DNA of 20,068 bases from an uncultured Collinsella sp. (GCA_958407085.1 CATYHY010000011.1:1-20068); one strand, 5' to 3'; numbered from the stretch's first letter, positions 13,622-19,967 are shown. Notes: a model not told the origin generated them from the sequence alone. A program made the numbers and translations.

Positions 13622-14767
13622 ATGAACGGATTATCCCAGTGGGCGCGCTCGCATAAGCCCCAAGTCGCAGCGATAGCCGCTGCGATCGTTGTTGCGATCG
13701 TTGTTGCGACAGCCGTGGCAAGTGGAGCGTTCGCAACGTCCGAGCAACAACCAGAACAGCAGGAGTCAAGAACCGTCGATGTGGCCCTCAACGTCACGGC
13801 CGACCACGGCTGGGACGAGAACTCCACGCCCGCCATCGCCCATATCGAGGGCAACGATGTGGACTTCTACCACGCGGTGACCCCCGATGCCGAGGGCAAC
13901 AAGGGCACTTCCACGGTCGAACTCGCCGAGGGCGACTACACCGTGAGCTTCGTCAGCCCCGTCAACTCCGACGGTTCCGCCTTCGACATCTACGACACGG
14001 GCGCTCCCGTCGACATCACCGTCGACGCCGACGCGAAGACCGCACCTGCGGTCAACTGCCCTATGGCGCAGATTTCCGCCGACAAGGTCACCGACGAGAT
14101 GCTCGCGAACATCATCAACAAGACCAAGGACGCCATCAAGAAGGGTGACGAGACCTTGAAGGGCGATGCAGGTACTGGCATCCTCGACAAGCTCGACGGC
14201 AACGTCGCCAAGAACCCGAACGCGAGCGACAAGACCAAGCAGGAGGCGACTGACGCCGAGAAGGAAGTCGATGTCAACAAGGAGCCTGCCCAGACGACCC
14301 CGTCTGCCAAGACCGACAACGCCAAGACTGACAACAACGCTGGTTCTCAGTCTTCCAACAACGGTTCTTCGAACTCTGGTTCGGCTTCCAGCAAGCCTTC
14401 CAAGCCCGCCCATACGCACACTTGGGTGAACCATACGGCTACCCGCCAGGTCTGGGTGAGCAACTGGGTTGATGTGCCTGACTACGAGACCAAGACAATC
14501 TATGGCGGACAACTCTACACGGAACAACCTGACGGAACATGGCTCAGCAACGGAGAGACGTACTGGTTCTACACCGATGCCGACTTCGAAGCATTCAAGA
14601 ACCTTATCGTCGAAAAGATGAAGACCGAAGGGTATTGCGGCAACTACGTGAACCGCACTAAGACCGAGAAAGTACAGGTAGGCTCCCACAAGGAAGACCA
14701 CGGTTCCTACAGCACCGAAACCTACGTGGACTACGTGTATTGCACCTCGTGCGGTGCTCATCAGTAA
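13622..14767 (+). CDS. N-terminally membrane-anchored extracellular protein with Cys-containing C-terminal domain
   Basis: A 381-residue protein. A membrane helix (about 14-40, VAAIAAAIVVAIVVATAV) anchors it; the DNA here has a tandem 12-base repeat (GCGATCGTTGTT twice). Residues 48-175 form a beta-rich domain related to that of 10529-11569, including LAEGDYTVSFVSPVNSDGSA and VTDEMLANIINKTKD. A long disordered linker rich in Ser, Asn and Lys spans about 190-262. The C-terminal domain opens HTHTWVNHTATRQVWVSNWV and ends YCTSCGAHQ; the His-x-His and Cys-x2-Cys pattern could bind zinc, as in many Gram-positive surface repeats. There is no LPXTG. GGGGATGGATA precedes the start. It is the last gene before a strong terminator. 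Function not recognised. Confidence 0.82.
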   Translation: MNGLSQWARSHKPQVAAIAAAIVVAIVVATAVASGAFATSEQQPEQQESRTVDVALNVTADHGWDENSTPAIAHIEGNDVDFYHAVTPDAEGNKGTSTVELAEGDYTVSFVSPVNSDGSAFDIYDTGAPVDITVDADAKTAPAVNCPMAQISADKVTDEMLANIINKTKDAIKKGDETLKGDAGTGILDKLDGNVAKNPNASDKTKQEATDAEKEVDVNKEPAQTTPSAKTDNAKTDNNAGSQSSNNGSSNSGSASSKPSKPAHTHTWVNHTATRQVWVSNWVDVPDYETKTIYGGQLYTEQPDGTWLSNGETYWFYTDADFEAFKNLIVEKMKTEGYCGNYVNRTKTEKVQVGSHKEDHGSYSTETYVDYVYCTSCGAHQ

Positions 14768-14828
14768 ACAATCCACATCCGGACAGCAAATCCTACCCAA
14801 TCACAGAAGATAGCCAATCGTCTTCGAG

Positions 14829-14867
14829 GAGGAAGGCGGTCGCAAAGCGGCCACCTTCCTCTTTTTA
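14829..14867 (+). terminator. rho-independent terminator of the envelope-protein cassette
   Basis: GAGGAAGGCGGTCGC pairs with GCGGCCACCTTCCTC (about 13 of 15 bases) around an AAA loop and is followed by TTTTT. It lies about 60 bases after the last cassette gene. Confidence 0.85.
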
Positions 14868-15122
14868 CCTCAGCAAAAACGAGAAATGGCATCTATTCGG
14901 AAAACGCGAAAGTAGATCAACGACAGCGCTCTGCCCTATCGAGGGCTCTTGATGGTCTCAGAGCGGATCGCGTTGAGACCCTATCGCATCCCGCGACCGC
15001 CAAAGGTCCTTTCATGGGTCTTTCAGCGGGCGCTTAGTGGGCTGCTAATGGGATACTGACGGGCAAGAGCGAAAAGATGCCTTCGGCATCGAGTGCCTCC
15101 AAAGTGAAAAGGAGGTACACAC
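14868..15122. other. non-coding leader region upstream of the two small genes
   Basis: No credible gene. It contains a GGTCTCA/TGAGACC stem at about 14953-14979 and a GATGCC/GGCATC hairpin with a TTC loop shortly before the AAAAGGAGGT ribosome site of the next gene. The stems and the length suggest a structured 5' leader. I find no clear promoter. Confidence 0.4.
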
Positions 15123-15476
15123 ATGAACAACAAGCCATTAGAACCCAACAGCCCCCAGGAGGAGGCCATGTGGAGGGCGCAGGTGCTCAGGCGCACCGCC
15201 CGCATCTGCTCGGCGAAGGCCAAGGAGCTTGAGCGCATGGCGAAGGTGGACGGGAACGCCCCCATGCGCGACAGCGGCACCCTGAAGGACGTGCTCAAGC
15301 GCATCGACAACGTGATGGAGTGGCGGTTCGTGAACGCTCTGGGCGAGGTCGTACTCGACGGGGACATCCTCGCGGAGAGCATCGACTGCGAGGCCCTGCG
15401 CACCATGCGCTACTGCGTGGCTGAATGTCTCAAGCGAACCGAGGAGCGGGAAGCGGAGGGGAAAAGCGATGAGTGA
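15123..15476 (+). CDS. small hypothetical protein of the island
   Basis: A 117-residue, highly charged and mostly helical protein beginning MNNKPLEPNSPQEEAMWRAQ. It has a basic helix (VLRRTARICSAKAKELERMA), then GTLKDVLKRIDNVMEWRFVN, and an acidic end. There is no signal peptide or membrane helix, so it should be cytosolic. AAAAGGAGGT gives it a near-perfect ribosome site. It overlaps the next gene by 8 bases and is probably translated with it. I do not recognise the family; accessory genes of this kind are common in integrative elements. Confidence 0.75.
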   Translation: MNNKPLEPNSPQEEAMWRAQVLRRTARICSAKAKELERMAKVDGNAPMRDSGTLKDVLKRIDNVMEWRFVNALGEVVLDGDILAESIDCEALRTMRYCVAECLKRTEEREAEGKSDE

Positions 15477-15750
15477 CTACGGCATCAAGACCTACGCCGA
15501 CCTCGCCGAGACGTGCGGGAACATGGTGCTCGCAAACGAGATGGCAAAACGCCCGCTTGAGCTTGTGAGCGGGGACTGGGCGCCGTGGGAGGAGATTTTC
15601 CAGTGGTACATCATACAGGACCCGTCGTTTGTCATGGATCACACGGGCGAGCCGGTGTTCTACGACGAGGAGCTTGACCTGTACGTCCTTGGGGTAAATC
15701 ATCTAGGCACAGCTTGGCGGCTCGTGCCCGCTCCGATAATCCACGACTGA
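15469..15750 (+). CDS. small conserved mobile-element protein of unknown function
   Basis: A 93-residue protein. The C-terminal half (EIFQWYIIQDPSFVMDHTGEP, then VFYDEELDLYVLGVNHLGTAW) resembles hypothetical proteins I recall from Gram-positive conjugative elements, with the pattern YYNEELDxYVxGVTHxGTxW. I cannot name the family. Residues 1-45 are helical (TYADLAETCGNMVLANEMAK). The ATG at 15469 has GCGGAGG upstream, lies within the end of the preceding gene and is followed 11 bases after its stop by a terminator. The pair therefore forms a two-gene unit. Confidence 0.75.
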   Translation: MSDYGIKTYADLAETCGNMVLANEMAKRPLELVSGDWAPWEEIFQWYIIQDPSFVMDHTGEPVFYDEELDLYVLGVNHLGTAWRLVPAPIIHD

Positions 15751-15760
15751 AAAGACGCCG

Positions 15761-15800
15761 AAGGGCGCAGCGAAAACAATCGCTGCGCCCTTTATTTTTT
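15761..15800 (+). terminator. rho-independent terminator of the two small genes
   Basis: AAGGGCGCAGCGA (15761-15773) pairs perfectly with TCGCTGCGCCCTT (15780-15792) and is followed by TATTTTTT. Confidence 0.9.
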
Positions 15801-15824
15801 GCTCCGCGCGCACTCAAGACGCGC

Positions 15825-15968
15825 TTTCTACACGTCGTCACTTTACGCCTGAACTTGTAGAAAATCCTCCGAGAAGATTGCCCCGTTTATGGGGCTTTTC
15901 GAAGCGCTTTCTACAACTGTCGCAATCTTCGACAAATTCAACCCTTGAAACATGCCTTGTTTTCTACA
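15825..15968. repeat. four TTTCTACA boxes in the non-coding region
   Basis: TTTCTACA occurs at 15825-15832, 15908-15915 and 15961-15968, and inverted (TGTAGAAA) at 15856-15863. The first and third share the longer GCGCTTTCTACA. The first and last are each followed by TTTACGCC within about 20 bases. Four exact 8-mers in 144 bases of GC-rich DNA is unlikely by chance. They may be binding sites for a replication, excision or transfer protein. Confidence 0.5.
15880..15899 (+). terminator. short GC hairpin with T-run inside the TTTCTACA cluster
   Basis: GCCCC (15880-15884) pairs with GGGGC (15891-15895) and TTTT follows. No gene immediately precedes it, so it may end a short non-coding transcript or be part of the site structure. 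Confidence 0.4.
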
Positions 15969-16043
15969 GCGTTTTACGCCATATATCAGGAGAAATCGCC
16001 TTGGCTCCCTCCGCTATACGCTTCGGGGGCAAAAAAGGCAAAA

Positions 16044-16104
16044 GGGCATAAGGGGGACTGACGCAGCGTGCGCTGCGGTCGGCATAGCCGACAGTCCCAT
16101 GCCC
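16044..16104. other. three-way-junction fold; candidate transfer origin or structured RNA
   Basis: The outer stem pairs GGGCAT with ATGCCC and GGGACT (16054-16059) with AGTCCC (16093-16098), with unpaired AAGGG-side bases. Inside are two hairpins: CGCAGCG-TG-CGCTGCG (16062-16077) and GTCGGC-ATA-GCCGAC (16078-16092, sharing bases with the outer stem). The element is 61 bases in a gene-free stretch (15751-16361). The remainder of that stretch holds the TTTCTACA boxes, a GCATC/GATGC stem near 16138-16156 and an AT-rich patch at 16210-16265. Transfer origins often look like this; no relaxase is encoded here. Confidence 0.45.
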
Positions 16105-16325
16105 AACGCCCGCGTACTTCATACAAATAAACCCACGAGCATCGAGCGAAGCGAGATGCGCACGGGCGAAGGGCATGCGTATGGAGACCCCGTGAATCTC
16201 GAAATATAGCACTGACTTTTTTCTCCTCATTTATGAACGGATGCAAACAAAAATACTGATTTATCAGGGTTTTCTCGATTTGCTGATGCGCAACGGTGCG
16301 GGTACTCTCGGGTCGAATTGAAATT

Positions 16326-16341
16326 GCGTTGCAAGCAACGC
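16326..16341. promoter_or_regulatory. palindrome upstream of the excisionase-like gene
   Basis: GCGTTGC-AA-GCAACGC is a perfect 7-bp dyad that ends 9 bases before the AAAAGGAGG ribosome site of the next gene. A weak promoter, TTGCTG (16280-16285) and TACTCT (16303-16308) with 17-base spacing, lies just upstream, so this could be an operator near its start of transcription. Confidence 0.4.
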
Positions 16342-16361
16342 CGATTGAAAAGGAGGCTCGA

Positions 16362-16604
16362 ATGAGCAAGGAGACAAGTGTTCAGGATGCGTCTGAGAAC
16401 CCTGTGTACAGCATGCTCGAAAATGCCATGTTGGTCGTTGACGAAGAGGAGGCAAAGAAGTTTCTTGGGGCAACCAGGCTTTTGCAGTTGATGGTAGACA
16501 GCGGTGATGGCATCGGGCCTGCGCATCTTCGTCACTGCTATGACTCATCTCATCGCTATTACTTTGTAAGCGATCTGCTGTATTGGAACACGAATCGTCG
16601 CTAG
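16362..16604 (+). CDS. excisionase-like small DNA-binding protein (putative Xis)
   Basis: An 80-residue protein starting after AAAAGGAGGCTCGA. The segment from about residue 25 (LVVDEEEAKKFLGATRLLQL), then SGDGIGPAHLRHCY and RYYFVSDLLYW, follows the layout of the excisionase/MerR-like helix-turn-helix (EEAAxxLGxSR, GxGPxxxR, sDLxxW). Place and size also fit an excisionase: it lies about 100 bases before the integrase on the same strand. It is not obviously similar to Tn916 Xis itself. Its role would be to steer the integrase towards excision. The assignment is moderate because the helix-turn-helix core is degenerate. Confidence 0.6.
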   Translation: MSKETSVQDASENPVYSMLENAMLVVDEEEAKKFLGATRLLQLMVDSGDGIGPAHLRHCYDSSHRYYFVSDLLYWNTNRR

Positions 16605-16647
16605 GGTTCTCGAAAGCAATCCCGCGCAGCCCGTACCACTAGCAATT

Positions 16648-16687
16648 ATGTGTCCCGATGCACCAGCGAAGCAGCATCGGGGCACAT
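16648..16687 (+). promoter_or_regulatory. hairpin in the integrase leader
   Basis: ATGTGTCCCGATGC (16648-16661) pairs with GCATCGGGGCACAT (16674-16687), allowing one G-T pair, around a 12-base loop. It ends 4 bases before the AAGGAGAGG of the integrase. Without a T-run it looks more like a translational or transcriptional control stem between xis and int than a plain terminator. Confidence 0.5.
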
Positions 16688-16702
16688 CCATAAGGAGAGG
16701 AG

Positions 16703-17908
16703 ATGACAAGAGTGCCCACGAGGAAAGACAGCAAGGGGCGCATCCTTCGCCAAGGAGAGGGGCAGCGCCCGAACGGCCAGTACTATTTCAAATTCAAAGA
16801 CGTGAAAGGCAAGACGAAGTACAAGTACTCGTGGACGCTTACCACGCACGACCTCCCTCCCAAGGGCAAAAAGTCGGGGCCGTGCCTCCGCGAAATCGAG
16901 AAGCAGGTGCAACGCGATCTGTTTGACCGCGTTGCACCAAGCGGGATGACCGTTCTCGAATTGGTTGAAAAGTACGTCGCGACCAAGACGGCGGTGCGCC
17001 CGACTACGCGCGCGGGCTATAAGACGGTTATGAACTTTCTCGCCAAGGACGAGTTCGGAAGCAGGAAGATCGGCGATGTAACGACGCTCGACGCGAAGAA
17101 TTGGCTCATCTATCTTCAAGGCGAACTCGGGAAAAGCTACAGCGCGATTCATTGCATTCGAGGAGTGCTTCGCCCAGCTTTCCAGCTAGCGGAGGAAGAC
17201 GACCTCATCAGGCGCAACCCGTTCAACTTCGAGCTTGCCACCGTACTCGTCAATGACTCCATTGCGCGCGAGGCCTTGTCCCCACAGGACGAGCGCAGGT
17301 TCCTCGATTTCATCAAGGGAGATAAGCATTACTCGCGATATTATGAAGCGTTCTACATCCTCTTCAACACGGGGCTGCGCATCTCGGAGTTCTGCGGCCT
17401 CACAAAATCTGACCTCGACTTCGAAAACGGAAGCATCCGCGTCAACAAGCAGCTGCAGAGGGGCAGCGATATGAGGTACTACATCGAACGCCCCAAAACG
17501 AAAAGCGGCGAGCGATACGTACCCATGTCCGAGGAAGTCAAAGAATGCTTCAAGGCAATCCTTCAAAAACGTGCCAACCCACCTGTCGAGCCCGTCGTTA
17601 ACGGAGTGAGCGGATTCCTGCTTCTAGACAAAAACGACATGCCGAAGGTTGCGATGCACTGGGAGAAGTACTTCCAGCTCTCCCTCCGCAAGCACAATAG
17701 CATCTACAAGAAGGGGCTTCCCAAGATTACCCCGCATGTATGCCGACACACGTTCTGCTCCAAGATGGCTCGCAAGGGGATGGACCCCGCGAAGCTCAAG
17801 TACATCATGGGGCACTCGGACATTAGCGTGACATACAACACGTACACCCACCTTGGATTCGAGGACGTGAGGGGCGACATGCTCCGCATGACGGATGGTG
17901 CCGCGTAA
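16703..17908 (+). CDS. int: Tn916-type tyrosine recombinase (integrase)
   Basis: A 401-residue integrase that aligns by eye with Int of Tn916 along its length. The arm-binding N-terminus has KDSKGRILRQGEGQRPNGQYY and YKYSWTLTTHDLPPKGKK, followed by a SAM-like core-binding domain (about 85-190) and the catalytic domain. Catalytic residues are R226 (TGLRISEF), K267 (PKTKSGERYVPM), H345 and R348 (HVCRH), H371 (GHS) and Y381 (NTYTH). It catalyses insertion and excision of the island. AAGGAGAGG precedes the ATG. The Tn916 family makes staggered cuts 5-6 bases apart and does not need identical ends, which fits the imperfect attL/attR match. All catalytic residues are present, so the enzyme may be active. 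Confidence 0.95.
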   Translation: MTRVPTRKDSKGRILRQGEGQRPNGQYYFKFKDVKGKTKYKYSWTLTTHDLPPKGKKSGPCLREIEKQVQRDLFDRVAPSGMTVLELVEKYVATKTAVRPTTRAGYKTVMNFLAKDEFGSRKIGDVTTLDAKNWLIYLQGELGKSYSAIHCIRGVLRPAFQLAEEDDLIRRNPFNFELATVLVNDSIAREALSPQDERRFLDFIKGDKHYSRYYEAFYILFNTGLRISEFCGLTKSDLDFENGSIRVNKQLQRGSDMRYYIERPKTKSGERYVPMSEEVKECFKAILQKRANPPVEPVVNGVSGFLLLDKNDMPKVAMHWEKYFQLSLRKHNSIYKKGLPKITPHVCRHTFCSKMARKGMDPAKLKYIMGHSDISVTYNTYTHLGFEDVRGDMLRMTDGAA

Positions 17909-17923
17909 GCTAAAGTGTACGAA

Positions 17924-17965
17924 GTTGTAAATCCGCGAGGTTTACAACCGAATTTACAACTTTTG
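17924..17965. repeat. right-end repeats, possible integrase arm sites
   Basis: GTTGTAAA (17924-17931) pairs with TTTACAAC (17941-17948), and a second TTTACAAC follows in direct orientation (17953-17960), 12 bases on. The last copy continues as ACAACTTTTG, identical to 7876-7885 at the other end. It lies about 140 bases inside the right junction, a distance comparable to integrase arm sites in Tn916-type elements. Confidence 0.45.
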
Positions 17966-18080
17966 CGGCGGAAAATATCCGCTCATACACGAGTCGATTC
18001 GGGATTCCGCGACTGGGCGATGACATACGAACAGCATTTATCACCTGCGGAAATCCTGATATATGAGAGGAAGTCCAAGG

Positions 18081-18527
18081 ATGCACAGAATCATGTTCGT
18101 ATGCCACGGCAACATCTGCCGCTCGACGATGGCTGAGTCGGTGTTTACCGAGTTGGTGCGCCGCGCCGGGCGCGAGGGCGAATTTGTCATCGATTCCGCT
18201 GCGACCTCGACCGAGGAGATTGGCAACCCGCCGCATCATGGCACGGTCGCCAAGCTGCGCGAAGTCGGGATTCCCGTCGTCGCACATCGCGCACGTCAGG
18301 TGCGTCGCGCGGAGTATGGCGACTGGGACCATATTGTCTATATGGATGCTGAGAACGCGCGTGGCCTGCGTCGCATCTTTGGCGACGACTCCGACGGCAA
18401 GATTACGCGCTTGCTCGATTGGACCGAGCGCCCCGGCGACGTGGCCGATCCCTGGTACACCGGCAACTTCGATGCCACCTACCGCGACGTGCTCGCCGGC
18501 TGCACGGCGATGCTCGAGCAGCTGTAG
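18081..18527 (+). CDS. low-molecular-weight protein tyrosine phosphatase
   Basis: A 148-residue LMW-PTP. The active-site loop C8-H-G-N-I-C-R14-S is at the very N-terminus, and the general acid loop DPWYTGNF (D123) is near the C-terminus; both are complete. The family dephosphorylates protein phosphotyrosine, often in control of surface polysaccharide synthesis, and an arsenate-reductase role is an alternative. GAGAGGAAG precedes the ATG at 18081. The first 12 codons appear to be supplied by the island, with codons from about 18119 onward belonging to the host; the original start is the remnant at 7769. An upstream ATG at 18063 is in frame but lacks a ribosome site. The protein thus survives the insertion but under a new leader. 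Confidence 0.92.
   Translation: MHRIMFVCHGNICRSTMAESVFTELVRRAGREGEFVIDSAATSTEEIGNPPHHGTVAKLREVGIPVVAHRARQVRRAEYGDWDHIVYMDAENARGLRRIFGDDSDGKITRLLDWTERPGDVADPWYTGNFDATYRDVLAGCTAMLEQL
18102..18118. other. probable right attachment junction (attR)
   Basis: TGCCACGGCAACATCTG corresponds to 7790-7806 at 14 of 17 positions and encodes the C-H-G-N-I-C active-site loop. Host phosphatase sequence continues to the right and island sequence lies to the left. Confidence 0.6.
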
Positions 18528-18563
18528 GCAAGCGAGGTCGCGGGCCACGCCTTCGGCGCGAAA

Positions 18564-18657
18564 TGAGCGTGGATAATCTCCCGCATGAAAAATGAGCGTG
18601 GATTTTCTCCCACTTTGAGTGTTCAAGTGCGCTCTAAACGGGAGAAAATCCACGCTC
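18564..18657. repeat. GAGCGTGGATTTTCTCCC palindromic repeat between convergent genes
   Basis: Arms 18594-18611 and 18640-18657 are a perfect 18-bp inverted repeat. A degenerate extra copy of one arm (ATGAGCGTGGATAATCTCCC) is at 18563-18582. The repeat lies between the convergent phosphatase and TIGR04076-like genes and could terminate both. It has the same design as the 18-bp palindrome at 5008-5072, with a different sequence. Confidence 0.6.
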
Positions 18658-18659
18658 GA

Positions 18660-18989
18660 CTACTCGTCGACGATCTCGGCAAGCCAGACGTTCAGTGTAT
18701 CGACTTCGGGGCAGCAGAACTTTGCCGTGCCGGGCTCGTTGCCAGGCACGGTTCCGCCATAGCGCAGGATATCGATATAGGGAAAGCCCACGTGACAGGC
18801 CATGGCGCACATCTTGCCGCGATCGCGGTCGAAGTCGAAGACGTCGCCGGGCTTGTGACCATGGTGGCAGCGGCACGCACCCAGCTGATCCACGCAGCTC
18901 ACGCGGATACGCGGACGCTTGCCACGCGGCGCGCCGAGCGGCCTGTTCTCGCCCGCAGGCTTGACGCCGCTCTCGCCAGCATTACTCAT
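18660..18989 (-). CDS. TIGR04076-like small cysteine-rich protein
   Basis: A 109-residue protein. The segment VSCVDQLGACRCHHGHKPGD, then GKMCAMACHVGFPYIDILRY, then KFCCPEVD follows the cysteine and histidine pattern of the TIGR04076 family, whose function is unknown to me. The N-terminal 25 residues are basic and probably disordered. The ATG at 18989 overlaps the end of the kinase gene by 8 bases, so translation is likely coupled; a TTG at 18995 is an alternative start. The spaced Cys/His residues suggest metal or cluster binding, but this is not established. Confidence 0.7.
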   Translation of the reverse strand: MSNAGESGVKPAGENRPLGAPRGKRPRIRVSCVDQLGACRCHHGHKPGDVFDFDRDRGKMCAMACHVGFPYIDILRYGGTVPGNEPGTAKFCCPEVDTLNVWLAEIVDE

Positions 18990-19806
18990 GGTCAATCACA
19001 TCCAGGCAGGCCTCGATGGGCAGGCCGGCGGACTTGTCCTCTTGGTCGGCATTGCGCTCGATAAGCTCAGCCACCACACGCATGGCATCGGCCGTTGCGC
19101 GCTGCAGACTCCAACCTGCCATAACGCGGCCGACGAGCACCGCCGAGAACGTGTCGCCCGTGCCCGGGAAATAGACCGGAATGAGCTCAAAGGGAATCGT
19201 GAAGTACTCCCCCGCTACATGGTCGTAACCGATAACCGCGTTCGTGCCATTGACCACGGCGCTCGTAATGACCACAGACTTGGCACCCAGCTCGCGCACG
19301 GCGTCCACAAGGACGCGGGCCTCATCGGGCGTTATTTGCTCGGCGATAGGCCTATCGGCAAGCAGGCACGCCTCGGTATAGTTGGGTACCGCGTAGTCTG
19401 CGCACTCCAGCAGGTGCCTCATAAGACCAATCGTGGACTCGGGCACGCCCGCATAGAGCTTGCCGTTGTCGCCCATGATGGGATCGACGAACACCTTGGT
19501 GCCCTTTTGCGCACGGCGGTGGCAAAAGTCCGAGATGATGCGCGTCTCTTCCTCGGTCACGATAAAGCCGGTCGAGATGGCGTCGAACTCAAAGCCGAGC
19601 TCCTCCCAGATAGCGAGGCTTTGGCGCACGTACTCGGTGGTGTCGTGGATGTAGAACTTGGGATAGTTGAGCGTATCGGACACAAGTGCCGTCGGCAGGT
19701 TATGGATGCGGTAGCCCATGTGCGACAGCACCGGCAGCATGGCGGAAAGCGCGACCTTGCCGTAGCCGCACATATCGTTGATCAGCAGCAGCTGAGTGTT
19801 CTTCAT
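18982..19806 (-). CDS. pdxY: pyridoxal/pyridoxamine kinase (PfkB/ribokinase superfamily)
   Basis: A 274-residue kinase of the pyridoxal-kinase branch. Visible motifs are NDMCGYGKVALSAMLP near the N-terminus (substrate binding), FVDPIMGDNGKLYAG (about 110-124), VPNYTEACLLA, and the ATP/anion-hole motif GTGDTFSAVL with its catalytic Asp near residue 223. It phosphorylates pyridoxal, pyridoxine or pyridoxamine with ATP for vitamin B6 salvage. The ATG at 19806 follows GGGAG; the upstream extension is not protein-like. The gene symbol is by similarity to the PdxK/PdxY group, and which vitamer is preferred cannot be told. Confidence 0.85.
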   Translation of the reverse strand: MKNTQLLLINDMCGYGKVALSAMLPVLSHMGYRIHNLPTALVSDTLNYPKFYIHDTTEYVRQSLAIWEELGFEFDAISTGFIVTEEETRIISDFCHRRAQKGTKVFVDPIMGDNGKLYAGVPESTIGLMRHLLECADYAVPNYTEACLLADRPIAEQITPDEARVLVDAVRELGAKSVVITSAVVNGTNAVIGYDHVAGEYFTIPFELIPVYFPGTGDTFSAVLVGRVMAGWSLQRATADAMRVVAELIERNADQEDKSAGLPIEACLDVIDHE

Positions 19807-19893
19807 GAGTGTCTCCCTTGGTTCGGGCGCGGCGCGGCAGCGCCACAGTGCGACTAAGTGTAGCGCAGGGGACGTCGTGAGCGGAGTCGAGCG

Positions 19894-19921
19894 GTTACGG
19901 CGTTTGGCAAAACGCCGTAAC
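19894..19921. terminator. 12-bp perfect hairpin upstream of the kinase and the last gene
   Basis: GTTACGGCGTTT pairs perfectly with AAACGCCGTAAC around a GGCA loop. It lies between the divergent kinase gene and the promoter at 19939, so it insulates the two or is another dispersed palindrome; a T-run is absent. Confidence 0.5.
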
Positions 19922-19938
19922 TGCATAAGTTTGGTACC

Positions 19939-19967
19939 TTGACAATCAATCTATGCGCTCCTAAATT
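19939..19967 (+). promoter_or_regulatory. sigma70-type promoter
   Basis: TTGACA (19939-19944) and TAAATT (19962-19967) with a 17-base spacer: a consensus -35 and a fair -10. It points to the partial gene at the right edge. A GTTAGG/CCTAAC dyad (about 19969-19998) follows in the leader and could be an operator. Confidence 0.7.

Larger units (their letters stand above)
7790..18118. mobile_element. 10.3-kb genomic island with Tn916-type integrase, inserted in an LMW-PTP gene
   Basis: Bounded by duplicated phosphatase 5' sequence (7790-7806 and 18102-18118). The integrase gene and an excisionase-like gene lie at the right end, and an XRE repressor at the left. Direct repeats sharing ACAACTTTTG lie inside both ends (7876-7885 and 17956-17965). 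Cargo is a rightward cell-envelope gene cassette. I find no relaxase, coupling protein, type IV secretion or replication gene, so it is best described as a non-conjugative integrative element that may be mobilised in trans. It replaces the start of its target gene instead of disrupting it. Confidence 0.75.

Noticed and set aside
13766..14800. 344-codon leftward frame opposite the last envelope gene
   Set aside because: Composition is a mirror of the sense gene; no motif or start signal.
15952..16209. 85-codon frame in the non-coding stretch
   Set aside because: It covers the three-way-junction fold, has no ribosome site and no protein-like pattern.
7790..18118. Conjugative element
   Set aside because: Despite the Tn916-type integrase, no relaxase, coupling ATPase or secretion genes are present.
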